Source: Pseudomonas sp. L5B5 (GTDB lineage Bacteria > Pseudomonadota > Gammaproteobacteria > Pseudomonadales > Pseudomonadaceae). Taken from it: a stretch of 64,000 bases of DNA. This document shows positions 44,820 through 53,457 of the stretch, in pieces. Both the position numbers and the translations under genes were made by a program. Every line of letters begins with the position of its first letter. Within the stretch, counting starts at the first letter, position 1. The notes under the pieces are model-generated. The model had not been told where the DNA came from. It did not search any database and saw nothing but the letters and a program-made list of their open reading frames with translations. The stretch spans positions 1,240,001-1,304,000 of the forward strand of contig NZ_CP084742.1 in NCBI RefSeq assembly GCF_020520285.1, read 5' to 3'.

Positions 44820-46589
44820 TTACTGCCCTGTGGCACGGGCTTGTGCCCGGGCTCGCTCGACAACGGCAATGAACGCACTGTCCATGTCGGCCAGCGCCTC
44901 GCTGCCCTGCTGGCGCACTTGCTCAGGAGTGCCCAGGGCCAACAGGCGTCCGGCATCCTGGATGACGATGCGATCGCAGTACTCGGCCTCTTCCATGAAA
45001 TGGGTGGTGATGACGATCGTGGTGCCGCTTTGTGCCAGGGCGGTGATCCGTCGCCAGAAGGCCCTGCGGGCCAGGGGATCGATGCCGCTGGTGGGCTCGT
45101 CGAGGAACAGGATCTGCGGTTCGTGCAGTAGTGCGACCGCCATGGCCAGGCGCTGCTTGTAGCCACCGGGCAACTCGCCGCTGCGGGCATGCTTGTGCTC
45201 GTCGAGGTCGAACTGCTCGAGCATCAGCGCCATCCTCTCGTGCAACCGGGCCCCATGCAGGCCATAGGCGCCGCCGAAGAAACGCAGGTTTTCCACGGCC
45301 GACAGGTTGGCGTACAGGGCGAACTTCTGCGATACGTAGCCAATCTTGCGTCGCGCGGCCGCCCGCGCGGTACGCAGGTTGACGCCGGCGACTTCCAGGT
45401 AGCCACTGGAGGCTGGAAGCAAACCGCAGAGCATGCGGAATGTCGTGGTCTTGCCGGCGCCGTTGGGGCCCAGCAAACCGAAGATCTCGCCCTTCAGGAC
45501 CTGGAACGAGGTGTTGGCAACCGCGGTGAAGTCGCCGAACTTGCGCACCAGGTCACGGACCTCGATCACCACCGCACGCTCCTCTGCGATGTCATCCGCG
45601 CTGTCGTTGGCCGCCGGCGGCGGTTCTGCAGTCACCACGACGGCGTCTTTGACCTGTTGCCTGAGCAGCACCATGAAACCATCTTCCAGGCGTGCTGCCA
45701 GGGCCCGGGGCTCGGCCAGGTCGGCCAGGGGCTCGATCTGCGCTAATGAAGCGCGGGCATCGCGAATGAAACGAACCTTGCCACCTTCAGGCACCGCGTC
45801 GATGACGTGCTCGCGGTCATCGAGCAAACGTGCCTGCAGCGACCTGGCCGGTGTGCCGTGGCGCGGGACGACCCCGTAGCACATGCCTTGCGCCAGCTCG
45901 CACAGATGGGCCGGTGGGCCCTGGGCGATCAACCGTCCCTGGTACAGCACGAACACCTGGGCGCAACGCTGGGCTTCGTCCATGTAGGCGGTGCTGATCA
46001 GCACCGTCAGGTTTTCCTGTTCGATCAGTTGCTCGATGATGCTCCACAGTTCCCGGCGCGACAGAGGGTCCACCCCTACCGTGGGTTCGTCCAGCAGCAA
46101 CAGCTGCGGAGAACGGACCAGCGTGCAGGCCAGCCCCAGTTTCTGCTTCATGCCGCCGGAAAGTTGCCCGGCCAACCGGCTGCGGAATCGCTCGAGGTCC
46201 ATCATCTGCAGCAGTCGGGAAAACCGCTCGTCACGCTGCGGACCGCAGACACCGTGCAGGTCGGCATAAAGCTCCAGGTTCTCCTGGACAGTCAGGTCTT
46301 CGTACAGCCCGAACTTCTGGGGCATGTAGCTGATGCGATCCTGCACCTGCTGTGGCTGTGCGCCGACATCCAGGCCCAGTACGCTCAGTTGTCCGGCATC
46401 GGCCTTCATCAACCCGGCGATCAGCCGCAGCAAGGTGGTCTTTCCGGCGCCATCGGGGCCGACCAGCGCACTCAACCGGCCACTGGGTACCTCCAGGGAA
46501 ATCCGGTCCAGGGCCAGCTGCTGCCGGGCGCCAGCCTGGAAGTGCTTGACCACGTCGGCGGCCCGGACCGTGGCGACTGCGGCATTCAT
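44820..46589 (-). CDS. pltJ: Dual-domain ABC ATPase PltJ
   Basis: The 589-residue protein has two ABC domains in tandem. Domain 1: Walker A GPDGAGKTT (44-52), signature LSGGM (143-147), Walker B LLLLDEPT. Domain 2: Walker A GPNGAGKTT (374-382), signature LPGGY (473-477), Walker B ILFLDEPT. The second signature has lost the usual Ser (LSGGQ to LPGGY), and Walker A of domain 1 has Asp for Asn, so the two sites may not be equivalent. It energises PltK-PltN. Its start overlaps the pltI stop (ATGA). Confidence 0.92.
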   Translation of the reverse strand: MNAAVATVRAADVVKHFQAGARQQLALDRISLEVPSGRLSALVGPDGAGKTTLLRLIAGLMKADAGQLSVLGLDVGAQPQQVQDRISYMPQKFGLYEDLTVQENLELYADLHGVCGPQRDERFSRLLQMMDLERFRSRLAGQLSGGMKQKLGLACTLVRSPQLLLLDEPTVGVDPLSRRELWSIIEQLIEQENLTVLISTAYMDEAQRCAQVFVLYQGRLIAQGPPAHLCELAQGMCYGVVPRHGTPARSLQARLLDDREHVIDAVPEGGKVRFIRDARASLAQIEPLADLAEPRALAARLEDGFMVLLRQQVKDAVVVTAEPPPAANDSADDIAEERAVVIEVRDLVRKFGDFTAVANTSFQVLKGEIFGLLGPNGAGKTTTFRMLCGLLPASSGYLEVAGVNLRTARAAARRKIGYVSQKFALYANLSAVENLRFFGGAYGLHGARLHERMALMLEQFDLDEHKHARSGELPGGYKQRLAMAVALLHEPQILFLDEPTSGIDPLARRAFWRRITALAQSGTTIVITTHFMEEAEYCDRIVIQDAGRLLALGTPEQVRQQGSEALADMDSAFIAVVERARAQARATGQ

Positions 46590-47599
46590 GGCGTGGCCCC
46601 CGCGCCAGGCGCCTGGTCGAGGTAGACGGTGGCCGGCATGCCAAGCCGCAGACGGTCGTCAGGGTCCTTGACCAGCACCCGGATCTCGTAGACCAGGCTG
46701 GTGCGCAAGTCCTGCGTCTCGACCGATTTCGGGGTGAACTCGGCCACCGAGGAGATGTACCCGACCTTGCCGTCGATGGCCTGGTCGGGAAAGCTGTCGG
46801 TGAATACCCGCGCGGGCTGATCCGGCCGCACCTGGCCCAGCTGACGCTCATTGACATAGGCCCGGACCCATTTGGGATCGGTCAGCGCCAGGGCGAATAC
46901 CGCACGCGCAGGAGAGGCCATGTCGCCAGGCTCGAGCAGGCGCGAGCGTACCCGCGCCTGGGTCGGGGCCTTGAGCTGGGCCCGTGCGAGGTAATGCTCC
47001 AACAGGTCGAGATCGGCGCTGGAGACTTGCAGGTCGGCCGTCGCCTGGGCGATGTCCTCGTCCCGCGGCCCGATCTTGGCCAGGTTCCAGGACTCGCGCT
47101 GCTCCTGGACCTGGGCCTTGGCCACCCGCAGACGGGCAGCGGCCTGGTCCAGGCGTTGCTGGCTCACGCCCTTGCCTTGGGTCTCGTCGGCGATTCGACG
47201 CAGGCGCTGCTGTTCCAGCTGGGCCAGTTGCGCTTCGGCCTGGGCGGCATCGAAGCGCGACCTGGCCTGTTCGACCTCCTGGGGCCGGGAGCCATTCTTC
47301 AGGCGCAGCAGCGCCTGTTCCTGGGCGCTGATCCGGGCCTTGGAGCGGGCTATTTCCAGGCGCAACGTGCGCGTGTCGAGCTCGGCCAGCACCTGTCCGG
47401 CCTGCACCAGGTCGCCCTCCTCGGCATGCAGCGCGGCAATGCGCTCGCTCCCTTCAAAAGCCAGGGAGACCTGGCGGATATCGACGTTGCCATACAGCTT
47501 CAGGCGATCGTCCTCTTCCTCGGGACCGAGGAACCACCAGCAAGCCCCTGCCGTTACCGCCAGCAACACGACAACCCCTGCAATCAACTGCTTCTTCAT
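46586..47599 (-). CDS. pltI: HlyD-family periplasmic adaptor PltI
   Basis: The 337-residue protein has an N-terminal membrane anchor (about 4-24), a lipoyl half (NVDIRQVSLAFEGSERIAAL), a coiled-coil hairpin (about 85-185: RLKNGSRPQEVEQARSRFDA, RRIADETQGKGVSQQRLDQA) and the C-terminal beta domain. This is the adaptor linking the PltJ-PltK-PltN pump to PltO. It is the first gene of the export operon, with AGGA eight bases before the ATG. The operon is divergent from pltZ, whose palindromic operator lies just upstream. Confidence 0.9.
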   Translation of the reverse strand: MKKQLIAGVVVLLAVTAGACWWFLGPEEEDDRLKLYGNVDIRQVSLAFEGSERIAALHAEEGDLVQAGQVLAELDTRTLRLEIARSKARISAQEQALLRLKNGSRPQEVEQARSRFDAAQAEAQLAQLEQQRLRRIADETQGKGVSQQRLDQAAARLRVAKAQVQEQRESWNLAKIGPRDEDIAQATADLQVSSADLDLLEHYLARAQLKAPTQARVRSRLLEPGDMASPARAVFALALTDPKWVRAYVNERQLGQVRPDQPARVFTDSFPDQAIDGKVGYISSVAEFTPKSVETQDLRTSLVYEIRVLVKDPDDRLRLGMPATVYLDQAPGAGATP

Positions 47600-47634
47600 C
47601 CATGAGTCCTTTGTTTGCCAGATCCTAATTAAAA

Positions 47635-47650
47635 TTCAATTTGAATTGAA
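47635..47650. promoter_or_regulatory. PltZ operator candidate between pltI and pltZ
   Basis: TTCAATT-TG-AATTGAA is a perfect 7-bp inverted repeat with a 2-bp spacer, inside an AT-rich patch unlike the GC-rich surroundings. It lies 36 nt upstream of pltI and 61 nt upstream of the favoured pltZ start. PltZ, a TetR repressor, is reported to repress the export operon, and this dyad is the obvious site. Confidence 0.7.
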
Positions 47651-47710
47651 ATTGGAAAATAACAGATACTGGCCATGAAGCAACCCCTAGGCCCGAGAAC
47701 GAGGAACCCC

Positions 47711-48346
47711 ATGAGCACTCGACGCAGAACCAGCAGAAGCGACGGCGAACACACCAGAATCCGCATCCTCGAGGTGGCTGCCCGGCTGTTTGCCCTGCAT
47801 GGCTATGCCGCCACCGCGAGCAAGCTCATCTGTGAGGAAGCCGGCGCCGATCTCGCGGCCATCAACTATCACTTCGGCAGCCGGGAAGAGCTGTACAAGG
47901 CCGTGCTGATCGAAGGACACCAGCAGTTGGTCAACGTCGACACCCTGGCGCAGCTCGCTGGCAGCGATGAACCGGCGCAGACCAAGCTCGATGTGTTCAT
48001 CGATACCATCGTCAGCCGGGTGCTCGATGAGCAAAGCTGGCAAAGCAAGGTCTGTGCACGGGAAATCCTGTCGCCTACGATCCATTTTTCCAGCCTTGTC
48101 CAGGAAGAAGTCATGCCCAAGTTTCGCCTGCTGGGGGCGATCATCAGCGAGATCACCGGCTTCGCACCGGGCGATCCGGCACTGGCGCGCTGCGTTATCA
48201 GCATCATTGCGCCCTGCCTCATGCTCGCGGTGATCGACCGCCAGCAAGCCAGCCCGCTCCAGGCCGTGCTGCAGCACGATGCGGATGCCCTGAAGACCCA
48301 TTTCAAGCTGTTTGCCAGATCCGGGCTCGCGGCCATTGCCCGATAA
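47711..48346 (+). CDS. pltZ: TetR-family repressor PltZ
   Basis: The ATG at 47711 follows GAGGA by five bases and gives 211 residues; an in-frame ATG at 47675 without a Shine-Dalgarno sequence would add 12. The HTH region is TRIRILEVAARLFALHGYAA with ASKLICEEAGADLAAINYHF, of the CerR/DUF1956 type. The C-terminal domain is a ligand-binding bundle. PltZ represses the plt export genes and is relieved by pyoluteorin or a plt intermediate in published work on P. aeruginosa M18; here the operator and order agree. It is convergent with pltG (5-nt gap). Confidence 0.9.
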   Translation: MSTRRRTSRSDGEHTRIRILEVAARLFALHGYAATASKLICEEAGADLAAINYHFGSREELYKAVLIEGHQQLVNVDTLAQLAGSDEPAQTKLDVFIDTIVSRVLDEQSWQSKVCAREILSPTIHFSSLVQEEVMPKFRLLGAIISEITGFAPGDPALARCVISIIAPCLMLAVIDRQQASPLQAVLQHDADALKTHFKLFARSGLAAIAR

Positions 48347-48351
48347 CCCCC

Positions 48352-49140
48352 TCAACTTGCCAGGCTGCCGGCCCGCTGGCGCATGGCAGCACCCAGCACG
48401 GACTTGACCCGGGACATGACAGGCCCGTCGAGGAAGAAATGCCCGCCGGGAAACACGAACTGCTCGAAACCGCAGCGGGTGTAGTTGCGCCACGGCTGCA
48501 TGAATTCGGGCGGCGCGATCAGGTCATCGGTGCCGCTCAGGCAGGTGATGTCGGTGTCCAGGGCGCTGACGCGCGCGCCGACATGGGAATGAACCATCGC
48601 GATATCCGCCTGGATGATGGGCAGGTACATCTGCATCAGGTCCTCCTCGGCCAGCACCACCGCAGGCACGCCCCCCATCGCTTGCAGGACGGCCGTGGCC
48701 TGCTGCGCCGGCATCCGATGCAGCGGGGCAACCCGTTGCGGCACATGGGGCGCGACCATGCCCGACAGCACCAGCTGCAAGGGCAGGCGGCGCTGGCGCT
48801 GCTGCAGCACCTCGGCGACCGCAAACGCCAGCAGTGCCCCCATGCTGTGTCCGAAGAAACAGCAGGGAATGTCATCGCTGAACGGCTCCAGGCAATCGGC
48901 TACGGCATTGGCCGCGACCTGCAGGTCGACATACGGGGTTTCCCGGCTGCGCCCTTCCCGGCCTGGCAACTGCAAGGCATACAGGTCGACCTGGTCGTAG
49001 AGCGGCAGGAACCAGCGATGGAACACCGACGCCCCGCTTCCGGCATAGGGAAAGGTGAACAGCCGCATCTTGCCCCGTGGTCGGCTGGCATAGGGAAACC
49101 ACAGGTCCTGATCCAGGCGTGACGGCGTCTGCATGTTCAT
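48352..49140 (-). CDS. pltG: Type II thioesterase PltG
   Basis: The ATG at 49140 overlaps the pltF stop (ATGA), giving 262 residues. The alpha/beta-hydrolase has the nucleophile motif GHSMG (Ser99), Asp205/206 in LSGTDDL and His234 in PGGHFF. This is the GrsT/RifR thioesterase fold. It removes aberrant or finished acyl chains from the PKS carrier domains and is a candidate for releasing pyoluteorin, since neither PltC nor the visible PltB ends in a thioesterase domain. It is the last gene of the biosynthetic operon. Confidence 0.9.
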   Translation of the reverse strand: MNMQTPSRLDQDLWFPYASRPRGKMRLFTFPYAGSGASVFHRWFLPLYDQVDLYALQLPGREGRSRETPYVDLQVAANAVADCLEPFSDDIPCCFFGHSMGALLAFAVAEVLQQRQRRLPLQLVLSGMVAPHVPQRVAPLHRMPAQQATAVLQAMGGVPAVVLAEEDLMQMYLPIIQADIAMVHSHVGARVSALDTDITCLSGTDDLIAPPEFMQPWRNYTRCGFEQFVFPGGHFFLDGPVMSRVKSVLGAAMRQRAGSLAS

Positions 49141-50633
49141 TCCTCCACTCGCCGAGCCAGGGCAAAACGATCGACCTTGCCATTGGCATTGCGCGGCAGC
49201 GCGTCCAGGCACAGCATCTTGTCGATGATCATGTAGCGCGGCAGGCGTTGTGCGCAGTGGCGCTTGAGATCGATGATCGACAACGTGGCCTCGCCCTGGG
49301 GAACCAGCACGGCCCACAACTGGGCGTTCATTCCCTCCCCCGTCACCAGGACCGCGGCCTCGCTGATCAGCGGGTGGGCGAGCAAGGCCGCTTCGACTTC
49401 CCCACGCTCAATGCGGTTGCCGCGCAGCTTGAGCATATCGTCGCGCCGCCCCAGGTATTCGTAGTTGCCGTCGGCCAGTTGCCTGACCATGTCACCGGTC
49501 CGGTACGGGCCCTGCTGCGGCGACTTGCCGAAGTAACCCAGCATGACCGTGGGTCCCTCGACGATCAGCTCGCCCTCTTCATCGATCCCGCAGCGACGGC
49601 CATCGTCCTTTTGCGCCCAGACGCGGTTGCCCGATGCCGCCGTGCCGATCGGCACCGGCAGCAGGCGCTGGGGATCGACGGCAACCACGTCGAACGCGGT
49701 GCACACGTTGGTTTCGGTAGGCCCGAAAAGATTGGCCAGGCGCACGTCGGGGTAGGCCCCACGCAGTTCCCGCAGATGCTTGATCGGGAACGGCTCGCCG
49801 GCAAACAGCAGGACCCGCAGGGTCGCTTGCCGATCCGCCAGCAAGCCGCCGTCTTGCATCATCATCATGAGTACCGACGGGACCGAGTACCAGACCGTGA
49901 TTTCATGGGACCTGACAAAGTCGGTCAACAACCGGGGCGAGTACGCGATGGACTCGGGCACCAGGTAGACCGTGCCGCCGCAACTGAGCGCGCCATAGAG
50001 GTCCAGCACCGACAGGTCGAAATGAAACGGCGCGTGGTTGGCGAAACGATCGCCAGGCGCGAAGGCGTAGCGCTGGCACGCCCAGTCGACAAACGCCAGG
50101 GCGTTGCCATGGCTGAGCGCCACCCCCTTGGGCACCCCCGTGGACCCCGATGTGTAGAGGATGTAGGCCAGGTCATCCGGCTGGATCCGCACCTGCGGCA
50201 CCGGGCTGGCAGCGACATCGATGTTGCGCCAGTGGTGCGTGCAGGTCGGGTCGTCCAGCACCACGCAGCGAAGCGGTTGCAGCTCGGGAGTGGCCAGTTC
50301 CGGCAGCCGCGCGGCGGTGCAGATGACCAGCACGCCCTGGCAGTCATGGGCAATCTTTTCCAGGCGCGCCACCGGGCTCATCGGATCGATGGGAACGTAC
50401 ACCACGCCCAGCCGCAGGGCCGCCTGCATCACCGCCACCAGTTCCGCCGACTTGTGCGCCCACAGCAGGACCCGCTGCCCCTGCTTCACCCCCAGGGCAC
50501 AGAACATCGCGACGAATTCCCTGGTCCGCGCTTCCAGTGCTTCGTAGCTCAGCCCGTGCTGCTCGTCCACCACCGCCAGATGCTGGGGATAGCGGGCAAT
50601 GCTGTGCATTACCCGTTCATGTATCAGCTTCAT
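49137..50633 (-). CDS. pltF: L-prolyl-AMP ligase PltF
   Basis: The 498-residue protein is an adenylation enzyme of the NRPS A-domain type. The phosphate-loop motif YILYTSGSTGVPKG is at 157-170, ANLFGPTETNVCTAFD and YRTGDMVRQL follow, and the catalytic Lys of NANGKVDRFAL is 486. It activates L-proline and loads it on the carrier PltL (outside the window). It overlaps pltE and pltG by 4 nt each (ATGA), so it is translated with them. Length is that of a stand-alone A domain. Confidence 0.93.
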   Translation of the reverse strand: MKLIHERVMHSIARYPQHLAVVDEQHGLSYEALEARTREFVAMFCALGVKQGQRVLLWAHKSAELVAVMQAALRLGVVYVPIDPMSPVARLEKIAHDCQGVLVICTAARLPELATPELQPLRCVVLDDPTCTHHWRNIDVAASPVPQVRIQPDDLAYILYTSGSTGVPKGVALSHGNALAFVDWACQRYAFAPGDRFANHAPFHFDLSVLDLYGALSCGGTVYLVPESIAYSPRLLTDFVRSHEITVWYSVPSVLMMMMQDGGLLADRQATLRVLLFAGEPFPIKHLRELRGAYPDVRLANLFGPTETNVCTAFDVVAVDPQRLLPVPIGTAASGNRVWAQKDDGRRCGIDEEGELIVEGPTVMLGYFGKSPQQGPYRTGDMVRQLADGNYEYLGRRDDMLKLRGNRIERGEVEAALLAHPLISEAAVLVTGEGMNAQLWAVLVPQGEATLSIIDLKRHCAQRLPRYMIIDKMLCLDALPRNANGKVDRFALARRVEE

Positions 50634-51772
50634 AGCTTGAGCTCCCGGGCGATGATCTCGTGCTGCATGTCGGTGGTGCCGGAAAAGATCGTGGTGCCGA
50701 TGGAGTCGCGCAGCATCGACTCGATGCCAAAGGCATCCAGGCAGCCCTTGCCGCCGAAGACCCGGATCGCATCGATGCTCGATGCCAGTGCCCCTTCGCT
50801 GATCGCCAGCTTCGACAGGGCGATGTTCAGTTGCCCCGGTTCACCCTGGTCCATGCCCCAGCACGCCCTGAACAGCAGCAGTCGGGCCGATTCCAGGCGC
50901 AGCTTCATCTGGGCGATGCGATGGGAAACCGCCTGGTTGTCGCCAATTGGCTTGCCGAACTGGCGACGGGTACGGGCGTGTTCGATGGTCTGGGCCAACT
51001 GGCGCTCCATCATTCCGAGGAATGCCGCGAACAGGCAGGCACGCTCCCACCCCATCGAACTCTGGAATACCTGCCTGCCTTGCCCTTCCTCGCCCAGGCG
51101 ATTGATTGCAGGTACCGGGCAATCATCGAAGAACACTTCACCGGCCGGACAGCTCTTCAGGCACACCTTGCTCAGCGGATCGCTGACGCGGATGCCCGCC
51201 GTATGGCGCTGCACCACGAAACCGCTGACACCCAGCGCGCCGTACTCGGGGTTGCTGGTGGCATAGGTCACGAAGATGTCGGCGATCGGCGCATTGCCGG
51301 CAAAACTCTTGTGCCCGCTGAGGCGATAACTGCCGTCGGCCTGTAGCCAGGCCCGGGTTTTCAGGTTGCTCGAATCCGACCCGGCCTCGGGCTCGGTGAT
51401 CGCGTTGGAACCGATGAACTCGCCACTGGCCAGCTTGGGCAGGACTTCGCGCTTGATCTGCTCCGAGGCGAACTCGGCGATGGGCATGGCGCAGGCGAAC
51501 TGATGCGCCGCCGCCGCAAACACCAGCCCCATGTCGCTGCAGCCCAGGCCGAATGCATGCATCGCAATGGCCGTCGACAGGGCCCCGAGGCCCTGGCCGC
51601 CGTATTCCCGGGGAATCGACAGCCCCAGCAGTCCGGCCTCACCGCAGATCGCCCACTGCTGAGCCGTGAAATAGTTCGAATGCCGGTTGCGGGCCTCGGC
51701 CAGCGGGCCGGCGCACACCTGGGCAATCATTGCTGCATGTTGGGTCTGGGCGACGTCATAGCTGAAGTCCAT
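50630..51772 (-). CDS. pltE: Prolyl-S-PCP dehydrogenase PltE (acyl-CoA dehydrogenase fold)
   Basis: The 380-residue protein has the acyl-CoA dehydrogenase fold with FAD contacts (AITEPEAGSDSSNLKTRA, GHKSFAGNAPIADIF, RQFGKPIGDNQ and FGGKGCLD). It oxidises the prolyl group on the carrier PltL by four electrons to pyrrolyl-2-carboxyl. It starts 1 nt after the pltD stop and overlaps pltF by 4 nt. The C-terminal IFSGTTDMQHEIIARE is typical of acyl-CoA dehydrogenases. Confidence 0.93.
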   Translation of the reverse strand: MDFSYDVAQTQHAAMIAQVCAGPLAEARNRHSNYFTAQQWAICGEAGLLGLSIPREYGGQGLGALSTAIAMHAFGLGCSDMGLVFAAAAHQFACAMPIAEFASEQIKREVLPKLASGEFIGSNAITEPEAGSDSSNLKTRAWLQADGSYRLSGHKSFAGNAPIADIFVTYATSNPEYGALGVSGFVVQRHTAGIRVSDPLSKVCLKSCPAGEVFFDDCPVPAINRLGEEGQGRQVFQSSMGWERACLFAAFLGMMERQLAQTIEHARTRRQFGKPIGDNQAVSHRIAQMKLRLESARLLLFRACWGMDQGEPGQLNIALSKLAISEGALASSIDAIRVFGGKGCLDAFGIESMLRDSIGTTIFSGTTDMQHEIIARELKL

Positions 51773-51773
51773 T

Positions 51774-53408
51774 TCAACTCTCCTTGCGCATGGAAGGTTT
51801 TCTGAAGGATCGATAGAAGATCAGCCGCCCGACCTCTGAAGGCACCTGCATGAGGCCCCACCAGAGGGCCTTGAGCTTGCGCAAGGTGGTCAGCTGATAG
51901 ACACGAGCGTGAGGATTAGCAAAATCAAAAATAGGCGGCACAAAACTGGCCTTGGCCAGCTCCGCAAAAATGCTGGCTGCTGCTTGCGCAGCAGAAACCT
52001 GGGTGTTCTTGACGTCATCGCAAAGCCCCAGCGTGGTGTTGAGAATATCCTTGTACCCCTGGTACAGGGGCATCCAGAAACCATCCTCGGCGAGTCGATC
52101 GATCTCATCGAACGCATGTGGATCCAGGGACTTGGCAAAGGCATCGTTGACTTTGCGCGCGGTGATCGTGGCGGCGATCGACTGCAACAGCCAGACCCGG
52201 GCAAAGGCATTCCACAGTTCGGGGTCGCGAAAGGCGACATAGGCTCCTGCGGCGATGCGATCGCTCAGGGTGATGATGCTGTCCTGGGTCACGATGAACT
52301 CGTTGAGGGCACGGCTGCGGTAATCACCGCTGCGCACGGCATCGATCAAGCGATGGGCCAGCCCCAGGACCAGCTCCGCTCCGTTGGAGAGCTTGCGCGA
52401 GAACAGCAGGTCGTTGGTCGCCGCCCCTTCATCGAACATCAGGCAGCGGCGCTCGAGCACCGAGGGATAGACCTGGTTCAGCGGCTCGCGAACCGTCCAT
52501 TCGCGTACTCGCCTGGCGCCGGACAGGTGCTTGCCCAGCCCCGGGTACTTGTCGATCAGCCCGGCCAGCACCTGATCGCCGTCCTTGCCCTGGCAGGCGT
52601 CCTCGCGCAATGACACCAGCACGCTGGCCAGCGGGTTGCGCGAATGCGCGTGGTTGTCGAAAGGAATGATGCCGACCCAGCCCTCCGCGAAGACGTGATG
52701 CAGCGTGCCGTCATGCCACCGGCCGGGGAAATCGTCGTCCACGCACTCGTCGAACGGCACCACCCCGAGCATGTGGGTGGAGAACTCCCGGGTCCGGGTC
52801 TGCAGCGGGCAGGCCAGCGACTCCAGCCCTGCCTGGCGGGCGATCACCTGGCCGGCAAGGCTGCCATCGACGATGAAATCGGCACTGACCCATCCCCCCT
52901 GTGCCACTGCCACCTTGACCCCGGCATCATCGAGCACGACCCGGGGGGCATCCTCGATCTCCACCAGTTGCACCCCGTAACGCACCGCCGCCGCCAGCAG
53001 GTAGGCGTCGATGTCCGGCCTGAACAAGTGGTTCTCGCCATGTTCGGAGGGCACGTTGAACTGCAACGCCTTGCCCATGTCCACGGCCCGAGTGCACTGG
53101 TGGTAGATGAAACCCAGGTTCTTCTTCACCCCGGATGAGGGCATGACCTTCTGGTGGATATCGCGGGTACGGGCAATGTTCTTTATTTCCGGCACCGAAT
53201 ACCGGTCGGCAATCAACTCGAAGATCATCGAGGTGTAGGGAATCGTCGCCTCCCCCGTCAGGTCGGGCGGCATGTGGCGGTTGCGCAGCAAGCCGACACG
53301 CACATCGTTTCTGGCCAGGCAGGCGGCGAGCATCGTCACGCTGATGCTGTTGCCTGCCAGAAGCACGTCGTAATGGTTTGGCACCTGGCCAAACAGCACA
53401 TCATTCAT
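51774..53408 (-). CDS. pltD: PltD, halogenase-like protein with degenerate flavin and WxWxIP motifs
   Basis: The ATG at 53408 gives 544 residues; an upstream GTG adds two. The overall sequence is of the flavin-dependent halogenase family (as PltA). The nucleotide-binding GxGxxG reads G-N-S-I-S-V (19-24), and the halogenase WxWxIP reads W-V-G-I-I-P (244-249), so two hallmarks are broken. It is unlikely to bind FAD in the usual way or to chlorinate. The gene is intact and held in the operon between pltC and pltE, so it may have another role, for example structural. Confidence 0.9.
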   Translation of the reverse strand: MNDVLFGQVPNHYDVLLAGNSISVTMLAACLARNDVRVGLLRNRHMPPDLTGEATIPYTSMIFELIADRYSVPEIKNIARTRDIHQKVMPSSGVKKNLGFIYHQCTRAVDMGKALQFNVPSEHGENHLFRPDIDAYLLAAAVRYGVQLVEIEDAPRVVLDDAGVKVAVAQGGWVSADFIVDGSLAGQVIARQAGLESLACPLQTRTREFSTHMLGVVPFDECVDDDFPGRWHDGTLHHVFAEGWVGIIPFDNHAHSRNPLASVLVSLREDACQGKDGDQVLAGLIDKYPGLGKHLSGARRVREWTVREPLNQVYPSVLERRCLMFDEGAATNDLLFSRKLSNGAELVLGLAHRLIDAVRSGDYRSRALNEFIVTQDSIITLSDRIAAGAYVAFRDPELWNAFARVWLLQSIAATITARKVNDAFAKSLDPHAFDEIDRLAEDGFWMPLYQGYKDILNTTLGLCDDVKNTQVSAAQAAASIFAELAKASFVPPIFDFANPHARVYQLTTLRKLKALWWGLMQVPSEVGRLIFYRSFRKPSMRKES

Positions 53409-53457
53409 AACCACCTCAATGGCAGATCATTCGTCAGGTATCCGGGTCACAGGCCGG

